Below are positions 1 through 5,375 of a stretch of 5,375 nt of DNA, piece after piece. The notes below the pieces were generated by a model that had not been told where the DNA came from, searched no databases, and saw only the letters and a program-made list of their open reading frames with translations. How positions within the stretch are numbered: the stretch's first letter is position 1; every line of letters starts with the position of its first letter. The stretch comes from JBEKOF01 sp050015895 (lineage in GTDB: Bacteria > Verrucomicrobiota > Verrucomicrobiia > Limisphaerales > Palsa-1400), in the NCBI GenBank assembly GCA_050015895.1, contig JBEKAN010000332.1:1-5375 (forward strand). The letters are read 5' to 3'. Position numbers and translations under genes: made by a program.

Positions 1-53
1 CCTCGACACTCACGTTGGCAACGTGATGCTCTACCAGGCTGAGCTACGCTCGC
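1..53 (-). tRNA. tRNA-Gly (anticodon GCC), 3' end cut off by the window
   Basis: Read on the minus strand from base 53, this gives a 7-nt acceptor strand GCGAGCG, then TA, a D arm with stem GCTC/GAGC (44-41 and 31-28) and a loop holding the conserved GG, then the anticodon stem TCACG/CGTGA (26-22 and 14-10) closing the 7-base loop TTGCCAA. The anticodon at 19-17 is GCC, which reads glycine GGC/GGU codons. The variable region is GTGTC, and the gene is cut in the T stem at base 1, so the T loop, 3' acceptor strand and CCA are not visible. The order of parts and spacing are those of a normal bacterial elongator tRNA. The acceptor pairing cannot be checked because the 3' strand lies outside the window. 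Confidence 0.92.
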
Positions 54-71
54 TTCCGATTCAGAAGCGAA

Positions 72-99
72 AGCATAAGACAATCCTTCCCAATTGCAA
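72..99 (-). promoter_or_regulatory. Possible sigma-70-type promoter for the tRNA-Gly gene
   Basis: On the minus strand, TTGCAA (99-94) and TATGCT (77-72) match the -35 and -10 consensus at 4 of 6 positions each and are separated by 16 bases. Transcription would start near base 65, leaving a leader of about 12 nt before the tRNA 5' end at 53. The region is AT-rich against GC-rich surroundings, and it sits after the end of the upstream gene. This is a match by eye to a short consensus, so it is only a candidate. Confidence 0.4.
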
Positions 100-137
100 C
101 ACCAAAAAGAACAAAAAATTCATTCTTCAATGGCAGA

Positions 138-181
138 GCGCGCACTCCGTGCGCGCCGCGGCGGGCAGAGGACCGCCCGCC
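138..181. repeat. Palindromic repeat, copy 1: two adjacent GC-rich hairpins
   Basis: Two perfect inverted repeats lie side by side. The first has 8-bp arms GCGCGCAC (138-145) and GTGCGCGC (149-156) around a TCC loop. The second has 7-bp arms GGCGGGC (160-166) and GCCCGCC (175-181) around an 8-base loop. A 22-base stretch (138-159) recurs exactly, in inverted orientation, at 2927-2948. The element directly abuts the TAG stop (182-184) of the small membrane protein gene, so in that gene's transcript it would fold into strong stem-loops at the 3' end and could stabilise the mRNA end or help termination. A run of six T on the minus strand (118-113) lies about 20 bases past the second stem, too far for a canonical intrinsic terminator. 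I recall similar palindromes scattered in Verrucomicrobiota genomes; that is memory, not a search. Confidence 0.8.
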
Positions 182-799
182 CTACCTTTTCCCGGCCTCC
201 TCCCTGGCTCTTCTGCGTTTCAAGACGACGACGATCAACCAGATGACACCGGCCAGCAAGCCGGAATACAAACCGGTGTGAATCCACCAAACTCGCAGAA
301 ATGGAGGCACTTGCGCGGCGGAAACAAGGCCGTCCATTTTCAGCGCCAGCGCCGCTGGATCGGAGTGTCCGGCGACCAGGGGGAAGAGCAGCGCGCCAGC
401 AAGGGCGCAGACGACCGGCATCCACAAGAGGCCAAGCAACTCACGAAGGGCCAGAGGAGGGAACTTGGTTTTGCACCGGCTGGCGTACACGCAAAGCGCC
501 CCCGCGATCACGCCGCCGGACAATCCTTGCTTGATGCCAAAAACCGCAACCCGTGGCGCAAAGCCCTCTCCGCCCGAAAGTCCTTTCCCCAATGTGAAGT
601 AGTCGGGGGAAATGGAGGAGGTGATGAGGTCGGTTGCCGCCCCCACAACGCAGCCCAGGAGACCGGTGACGGAGATGAAGGTGTATTCCTGGTATCGTGT
701 CGCGGCCCGCCCATGCAGGCACAAGTCCGCGAGCGCGGCGACGGCCATCAAGCCGGCCAGGAAGGCGACACGATATGGAAATGTAAAACTGTCAAGCAT
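182..799 (-). CDS. Small multi-pass inner-membrane protein of unknown function
   Basis: This 205-residue protein is strongly hydrophobic, with about five likely membrane segments near residues 10-28, 37-60, 85-106, 118-143 and 170-193. It ends in a basic tail (KRRRAREEAGKR) that should lie in the cytoplasm. After segment 2 comes a polar stretch, TDLITSSISPDYFTLGKGL (56-74). It resembles the 'SPEYFT' motif of a family of uncharacterised bacterial membrane proteins; this is from memory and no function is known to me. The ATG at 797-799 is well fixed: an in-frame TAA (818-820, the stop of the upstream CAP gene) lies seven codons before it and no other ATG/GTG/TTG lies between. No clear Shine-Dalgarno is visible, so translation may be coupled to the upstream gene, 18 bp away. 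The stop TAG abuts a palindromic repeat. It is a real gene by its membrane-protein pattern and tight packing. Confidence 0.85.
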   Translation of the reverse strand: MLDSFTFPYRVAFLAGLMAVAALADLCLHGRAATRYQEYTFISVTGLLGCVVGAATDLITSSISPDYFTLGKGLSGGEGFAPRVAVFGIKQGLSGGVIAGALCVYASRCKTKFPPLALRELLGLLWMPVVCALAGALLFPLVAGHSDPAALALKMDGLVSAAQVPPFLRVWWIHTGLYSGLLAGVIWLIVVVLKRRRAREEAGKR

Positions 800-817
800 A
801 TTTTCTGGAAGAATCGG

Positions 818-3043
818 TTACGGCGTTTGAACGCGGTAGAAGCGGGCGGAGGGGCCGACTGGAGTGGTGAAACGGTAGGAGGTTCCGGGGACATTGGTGG
901 TGAGGACGGCGGTGGTGTTGGTGGTCCAAGCCGCCTCGACCTGGTCGGCTTGCAGAAGATGAAAAGTGGCGGGCGAGCCGTCGGCGACGGTGAAGTTCAA
1001 TTGCACCTGGCCCGCCGACACCGCGGGTTGGGCCAGGGTGATGAGGGCGTTGGAGACGGCTGTGACCTGGGTGATCGGACCAAACCCGACCGGGAACTGA
1101 TTGAAGATGACGGCTTGCGCCTCAAGAACATAGCCGCCGCCCTGCGCGGGGGTGAAAGTGAAGTTGGTGGAGGAGGTGGAATTGGTGGAGAAGTTGACCA
1201 ACTGCGCGGTGTTGGTGAGCAAGATGTTGTCAATAAACCAGCCGACGGGAGGATTGGTGGAGATCTCGGGATAATAACTTCCAGCCCCGCCTGGGGAATA
1301 ATGGTAGTTGAAACGCAACAAAGTGGATTGACCGGCGCAGTTGGAGAGCGAGAGCGAATACGCTATGTATGCCGGGTTAGTCAGAAAGTTGCTCGCTGTG
1401 TTTGTTCCGGCCTGGCTGAAAATGTTCTGCCAGTACAGGCCGCCGGTGGTGGAGATTTGCACTTCGGCGATCTGATTGCTGGTGGCATAGCCCAGCAGGC
1501 CGGCAAAGCTGAGCTGGGTGTTGGTGGCCGGGAGCAACACACGATTGAATTGGAGAATCTGGTCCGCGGCATCCGGCATGGCCAGATAGAAGGAGCTGGC
1601 GCCGGAGGCGACTGGGCCGTTGGTGACGACCGAGTAACCGGGCGAAGTGTCAACAATAAAGTTAGTCGCCCCGTTCTCCGCGCCGTCGAAAAGATTCCCG
1701 GAGGGGGCCTGCGCCACCAGCCACTGATACCCGGTGACGCTCGGATTGTCCGGCGGCGCGCAGGTGTAGTAGTTTGGGAAGCCGACTCCGGCCTCGGCCG
1801 GCCCGCTGACCACGGTCGGGATGTAATCCGCGCCCGGCACGGTGGGATCGAAGAGCGTGACCGTGTAGGCGAAGCCGGTGGTGACGGCGCCGACTTTGAT
1901 ATTGGTCACGATGATACTGTAAACGGTGTCCGTGCCGGAGAACGGGAATACTGTGGCTTCGCTGGTGGCATCGAGATTGGCCGGCACCCAGACGATGGTG
2001 TTTTCGCCATAACCGGTTTGGTAAGGTTGAGTGGTGACGACCACGTTGACGCCATTGCTCTGCATTGTGACGGTGGCGGCGCCCAGGTTGGCGTTGGAGA
2101 GGGCGAAGGACCACTGGGGCCACACCAACTGGTAGGGCACGAAACCCTGCGGGGGCCAGGAGACGTAGGGCGTCGTGGTGGCGGGTCGCGGCCCGCCGTA
2201 GTTGGCGTCGAAGACCCAGGTGGCGTTGGCCGGGTCGAAGGTTTCCTGGGCCGGGATGTCGCCGGTGGCCATGATCTGGGTTTGGGGATAGAGAATCCAT
2301 CGGCGGTGGCCCACTTCCGTGTTGTTGGCGCCAAAGTCCCAGATGTAAGCGGTGATGGCGTCGGCGCCGTCGTAGCCGAGTGCGAGGTTTGAGTTGGAGG
2401 CGGCGTGCGCCGCGTTGGTGGTGTAGCACTCCCAAGTGTTGGGCGGAAAATGGCTCAGATTGGTGTTGGCCGACATGATCAGGGCGGCGGCCTGGTCGTA
2501 AGCGCCTTCGCCGGAGTTCAGAGTGATCGAGGCGGGAATTCCGGCCGCGGCGCGGAACCAGTTGATGCGGCGCACCACAGCATCCTGGAAGGTGGTGGAG
2601 TTGGTGCCGGGATAACAGTTGGTGACCTCGGAAGTGGAATTAATCGGCACCCCGGCGGAGGAGGGGTAAACCGCGTTGTAGAAGGAGCGCATCTGCTCGC
2701 GGGAATCCGTGTTGACGCTGAAACCGGCGGTGACATCAGCTCTTTTGACTCCGCCGGGCAAGCCGGAAACGTCCGTGGGGGCGGTGGGCGGATCACCCAG
2801 CCGGGGCTGGGCGCGGCCGGACGGGGGGAAGGCAAGAGCGAAGGCGAGGGAGAGGAGAAGAAAGCGTGGTCCTGCCCCAGTCTTGGGTTCTGGCGGAAAG
2901 GCAGGGTGGGGACTCCGCGCCTTGCGGCGGCGCGCACGGAGTGCGCGCCCCACCACGGAAGCCTGAGCGGTGAGGAGGTTGGAGAATCGGGCGAAATGTC
3001 GCATGGTTGGCTTGGGCATCGGCTTAAAGTGTTTCTGACACAT
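818..3043 (-). CDS. Secreted CAP/SCP-domain protein with C-terminal beta-sandwich modules
   Basis: The 741-residue frame encodes an exported protein. A signal-peptide core FLLLSLAFALAF (61-72) is followed by a likely cleavage site SGRA|QP (after A78). Residues about 152-260 match the CAP/SCP superfamily (CRISP, antigen 5, PR-1): RINWFRAAAGIP (159-170), LSHFPP with H198, and NNTEVGHRRWIL (240-251) with E243 and H246. The Glu of the usual 'GENLA' motif is replaced (SNSNLALGY, S218). Residues 275-400 look like the beta-rich tail that follows CAP domains in such bacterial proteins. Residues 450-612 resemble the sandwich domains that end in 'GWyIDdI' (VGWFIDNILL, 600-609). A Ser/Thr/Asn-rich linker (617-629) leads to a last module ending FYRVQTP. 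Cys143 and Cys206 could form a disulfide. Starts at 3043, 3019 and 3004 are all possible and none has a clear Shine-Dalgarno; residues 31-40 are encoded by a palindromic repeat. Substrate and role are unknown; bacterial CAP proteins are mostly uncharacterised. Confidence 0.88.
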   Translation of the reverse strand: MCQKHFKPMPKPTMRHFARFSNLLTAQASVVGRALRARRRKARSPHPAFPPEPKTGAGPRFLLLSLAFALAFPPSGRAQPRLGDPPTAPTDVSGLPGGVKRADVTAGFSVNTDSREQMRSFYNAVYPSSAGVPINSTSEVTNCYPGTNSTTFQDAVVRRINWFRAAAGIPASITLNSGEGAYDQAAALIMSANTNLSHFPPNTWECYTTNAAHAASNSNLALGYDGADAITAYIWDFGANNTEVGHRRWILYPQTQIMATGDIPAQETFDPANATWVFDANYGGPRPATTTPYVSWPPQGFVPYQLVWPQWSFALSNANLGAATVTMQSNGVNVVVTTQPYQTGYGENTIVWVPANLDATSEATVFPFSGTDTVYSIIVTNIKVGAVTTGFAYTVTLFDPTVPGADYIPTVVSGPAEAGVGFPNYYTCAPPDNPSVTGYQWLVAQAPSGNLFDGAENGATNFIVDTSPGYSVVTNGPVASGASSFYLAMPDAADQILQFNRVLLPATNTQLSFAGLLGYATSNQIAEVQISTTGGLYWQNIFSQAGTNTASNFLTNPAYIAYSLSLSNCAGQSTLLRFNYHYSPGGAGSYYPEISTNPPVGWFIDNILLTNTAQLVNFSTNSTSSTNFTFTPAQGGGYVLEAQAVIFNQFPVGFGPITQVTAVSNALITLAQPAVSAGQVQLNFTVADGSPATFHLLQADQVEAAWTTNTTAVLTTNVPGTSYRFTTPVGPSARFYRVQTP
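2906..2953. repeat. Palindromic repeat, copy 2, inside the 5' part of the CAP gene
   Basis: The core is a perfect inverted repeat with 9-bp arms GGCGCGCAC (2929-2937) and GTGCGCGCC (2941-2949) around a GGA loop. Outside it, GTGGGG (2906-2911) and CCCCAC (2948-2953) form a further inverted pair, and ACTCCG (2912-2917) can pair alternatively with CGGAGT (2937-2942). Bases 2927-2948 are identical to the reverse complement of 138-159. Both copies carry a GC-rich companion segment on the same side of the core, ending in a GG-rich edge (GGCAGGG here, GGTAGGG in copy 1), so they look like two members of one family in opposite orientation. The copy lies within the open reading frame of the CAP protein, before its signal-peptide core. 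Confidence 0.8.
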
Positions 3044-3060
3044 GTTTGGACGGGACTATT

Positions 3061-5375
3061 CTACACCAGATCGGCGGGCAATTCCCGAAAATGGTTTTTC
3101 AAGGCCAGCCCCGACAGGGAGAGGAAGAGGGCGAGGGAAAGGAGGGACACCACCCTGCCCACACGGAAACCCGACGGGGAGTACTCGACGCGGAGGCGGT
3201 TGAGGCCCGCCGGAAGCGGAATTGCCCGCAGGCAGTAGTTGGCGGGCATGATCTGATATTGGGCCGGGACGCCGCCCGGCAGCGCCCGCGCGCGCCAACC
3301 GCTGCTGTAGGAGTCGGTGATCAAGAGCAGGCAGGGGGCCGGCACATTCGCTTCGATCTCGAGCCAGTCGGTGGAGGAGGCAAGCAACTTGACCGTTCCT
3401 TTTTGCGGGGCGGGGCGGGGCAGGGGAGTGGGCTGGCTTTCCAGGATCACTTCCTGGTCCATCTTAAAGTCGGAGTTGGTGAGGGTGGCAAAAATCTGGT
3501 GGTAATTGGTGATCAGGCGGAAGTGATCCACCAACAACAAGTGGGGCAGACCGTCGTCGAATTGCACCCAGTTGCGCTCACCCTCGGGAAACCCGTAACG
3601 GAAGCGGACCATCCGGAGGGCCTTGCCGTCGAAGAATTTCGGAGCGGCGCCGACGGGTGCCTTGTCGGGATCCAGGCCCTCGGAAAAATTCAGGAAACGC
3701 CTGTAGCGCAAAAGGCCGGTGGGATCATCGCCGCCAATGTCCAAAGCGCCGGCGGTCATGGCGGCGTTGGGGTTGGAATGTTGGATGCGAAAATCGCCGG
3801 GGTGCTGTGCCAGGAAGCCGCGGACACCGGGAGAGTAGAACGGCCTGGGTGTGAAGGAGGCCAGGGAGGAGGCGGCGAAAGAGGTCAACTCGAAGAAGGC
3901 CAGCAGGAGGATTGCGGCACAAGCGAGGTTGCGGCGGAAATGGGCGAGGCGCAAAAGGAAGGCGGCGGCAAAGAGGGTGAGGCCGCCGCGGATCAGGCTC
4001 AGGGAGGCCTGGGTGCTGGTGACCGAAATGAACAGAGGGTCCCAGTAATCCGAAGAGGACCGAAGGGTGGAGTTGCTGTTCGGGACGCTCTGGATGACCC
4101 CGGCCCACCAATCGCGCTGGGTCGGCAAGGTGGCCAGAAGGCAGAGAACAATGCCCAAGCCCGCGGCTCCAATCACCAGCCACCAGGGAGCGGACTGACG
4201 CCGAAGCATCAGGTCCATGCCAATGCCGGCGAGCAGGGCGAGAAAAAGGGCGGCCAACCAGAGGAATTTGTCCATGCCGCGGAACATATTGAAGCCGGGG
4301 ACGTAGTGGTAGAGCAGGGGAAACAATGGGGTGTAGCAGCCCATTGCCAGCAAGAGCACAATGAGGAGCATGGTGATGGAAAACCGCCGGGTCGCGGGCC
4401 GGCCCCGCGCCATGCCCAGCACCGCCAGCAGCAGCCCCATGACGCTGACAAAGAGGGAGACCTCGGTCAGATACCACCGGCCCCAATAGGGGGTGCGCAG
4501 CATGTCGCCAAAACACCAGGGGGCGACCAGGGTGAGAAAATTCTCGGGTGGAAAGGAGAAGGTGGAGGCGAAATCATAGGACGTGCCCAGGCTGCGAACG
4601 CTTTCGCGGCCCTCCTGCAAGCCGGTGAAAAGCTGGACGGCGGCCAGGCAAGCGCCGCCCAGAGCGATGGCGGCCAGGCCGAGGAGTATTGTGCCGCGGT
4701 TCCGCGCGCGGATCAGATTCAGGATGGAGTAGATGCCCGCCGCCACGCCCAAGTAAAAGACATATTGGGGATGGCCGGCCAGGATCATCATGGCCACCAC
4801 GAACATGCCCAGCAGGCACAGGGCCAGAGAAGGGCGGTCCACGAGCTTGTCAATGACCAGGAACAAGAGGGGCGCCCAGATCAAGGTGGCGAGATTGGAC
4901 AAATGGCCGACTTGGATTTGGAGGAAGTGCGGCCCGCAACATACGAAGATGAGGGCGGAGAGCAGGCAGGCCAGGGAGTGCAAGCCGCGGCTGCGCACCC
5001 AATGAAAGGTGAAGACGCCGCCCAGGAACAGATGCAGGGCGATGGTCCAGTTTATAGCCGGCACCAGCGGGAGCAGGAGATAGAGGAAATTGAGGGGATA
5101 GAGCAAGGCCGGCTCGAAGTTGCCAAAGAATGGGGTGCCGGCGGCGCAATGGGGATTCCACAAGGCCAGATTCCCCGACCGCAGTTCATTGAACCCGAAG
5201 GAGCGCCTGGGGATGAAGTAGTAGTTCAAGTCCCAGTTTATGTTGGAGAGGACCTCGTGGGGGCTGATGAAAAGGACTTTGGCGAACATGGCCAGGGTGA
5301 AGAGGGCCAGGAGTGTCAGACACTGCCAAACTGGGATTTCCTGCAGCGCGTGAGTGGAGGTTTCGGCTTGGGACT
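3061..5375 (-). CDS. YfhO-like polytopic membrane protein (probable GT-C glycosyltransferase), 5' partial
   Basis: The frame is open from the window edge to TAG (3061-3063). Numbering from the ATG at 5289 (742 residues), it has about 14 membrane segments, a soluble domain at about 480-705 and a last membrane segment at 708-728. YfhO-like features are the first outer loop with NWDLNYYF (18-25, D20 a candidate catalytic Asp), then LWNPHCAAGTPFFGNFEPAL (43-62); MFRGMDKFLWLA (335-346) before a membrane segment; and the tail DSYSSGWRA (659-667) to LRVEYSPSGFRVG (699-711). GT-C enzymes move sugar from a polyprenyl-phosphate carrier to an acceptor outside the cytoplasm; B. subtilis YfhO is linked to lipoteichoic acid glycosylation. 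Substrate here is unknown. Upstream of 5289 the frame continues without stop and encodes hydrophobic residues (CLTLLALFTLA) that complete the first membrane helix, so the true start is probably outside the window. It is first in a run of three same-strand genes. Confidence 0.9.
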   Translation of the reverse strand, partial: SQAETSTHALQEIPVWQCLTLLALFTLAMFAKVLFISPHEVLSNINWDLNYYFIPRRSFGFNELRSGNLALWNPHCAAGTPFFGNFEPALLYPLNFLYLLLPLVPAINWTIALHLFLGGVFTFHWVRSRGLHSLACLLSALIFVCCGPHFLQIQVGHLSNLATLIWAPLLFLVIDKLVDRPSLALCLLGMFVVAMMILAGHPQYVFYLGVAAGIYSILNLIRARNRGTILLGLAAIALGGACLAAVQLFTGLQEGRESVRSLGTSYDFASTFSFPPENFLTLVAPWCFGDMLRTPYWGRWYLTEVSLFVSVMGLLLAVLGMARGRPATRRFSITMLLIVLLLAMGCYTPLFPLLYHYVPGFNMFRGMDKFLWLAALFLALLAGIGMDLMLRRQSAPWWLVIGAAGLGIVLCLLATLPTQRDWWAGVIQSVPNSNSTLRSSSDYWDPLFISVTSTQASLSLIRGGLTLFAAAFLLRLAHFRRNLACAAILLLAFFELTSFAASSLASFTPRPFYSPGVRGFLAQHPGDFRIQHSNPNAAMTAGALDIGGDDPTGLLRYRRFLNFSEGLDPDKAPVGAAPKFFDGKALRMVRFRYGFPEGERNWVQFDDGLPHLLLVDHFRLITNYHQIFATLTNSDFKMDQEVILESQPTPLPRPAPQKGTVKLLASSTDWLEIEANVPAPCLLLITDSYSSGWRARALPGGVPAQYQIMPANYCLRAIPLPAGLNRLRVEYSPSGFRVGRVVSLLSLALFLSLSGLALKNHFRELPADLV

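Noticed and set aside
113..181. Intrinsic terminator after the small membrane protein gene
   Set aside because: The hairpins are strong, but no U-run follows either stem directly; the T-rich stretch lies about 20 bases further on. I keep it as a repeat that may affect the 3' end rather than calling a terminator.
1..181. Integration site of a mobile element at the tRNA-Gly gene
   Set aside because: tRNA genes are common attachment sites, but there is no integrase gene and no direct repeat of the tRNA 3' end in view; the 3' end itself is outside the window.
1155..1203. Short tandem repeat of GGTGGA-like units in the CAP gene
   Set aside because: It encodes the Ser/Thr/Asn-rich linker NFSTNSTSSTNF and is explained by repeated Thr-Asn and Ser-Thr codons; units are not regular enough for a separate repeat element.
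23..2392. Plus-strand open frame of 789 codons
   Set aside because: It runs antisense through the tRNA, the membrane protein gene and most of the CAP gene. The product is Gly/Arg-rich low-complexity sequence without recognisable domains, as expected opposite a GC-rich gene. The minus-strand frames have signal peptide, CAP motifs and membrane segments.
3044..3100. Promoter between the YfhO-like gene and the CAP gene (TAGAAT at 3063-3058)
   Set aside because: The -10-like hexamer has no acceptable -35 partner at 16-18 bases and overlaps the upstream stop codon, so the match is likely chance.
2405..3238. Plus-strand open frame of 277 codons
   Set aside because: It lies antisense to the CAP gene start and the YfhO-like gene end, translates the palindromic repeat, and shows no domain or membrane pattern.
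3725..4516. Minus-strand 263-codon frame inside the YfhO-like gene
   Set aside because: It is a shifted frame of the same strand; its product is rich in His, Pro and Arg, the usual pattern of an out-of-frame read of a membrane-protein gene.

Overview
The window looks like chromosomal DNA of a GC-rich Gram-negative bacterium, most likely a member of the Verrucomicrobiota (Pedosphaerales/Limisphaerales type). Three things point there: the Asn/Thr/Ser-rich secreted protein ending in a short module that finishes FYRVQTP, the YfhO-type membrane protein, and copies of a GC-rich palindromic repeat (GCGCGCAC-TCC-GTGCGCGC) of a kind I associate with that phylum. This placement is inference from style and recall, not from a marker gene.

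All genes lie on the minus strand, so transcription runs from right to left. In that order they are: (1) 5375-3061, a YfhO-like polytopic membrane protein, probably a GT-C-fold glycosyltransferase, whose 5' end is beyond or very near the window edge; (2) 3043-818, a secreted multidomain protein with a CAP/SCP domain, a beta-sandwich and a Verrucomicrobia-style C-terminal module; (3) 799-182, a small multi-pass membrane protein of unknown function; (4) a 128-bp non-coding gap holding a two-hairpin palindromic repeat and a probable tRNA promoter; (5) 53-1, the 5' two thirds of a tRNA-Gly(GCC) gene that runs off the window.

The gaps between the three protein genes are 17 bp and 18 bp, with no clear terminator or promoter between them, so they may form one transcription unit. 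A working picture is a membrane glycosyltransferase, an exported CAP protein and a membrane partner acting at the cell envelope, but nothing in the sequence proves a shared pathway. There is no gene-free stretch above 300 bases.

The most interesting point is that the second copy of the palindromic repeat lies inside the open reading frame of the CAP protein, upstream of its signal-peptide core, with no usable start codon between repeat and core. As written, the repeat must be translated into an Arg-rich N-terminal extension, or the gene start is damaged. I see no evidence for a CRISPR array, insertion sequence, phage or defence system.
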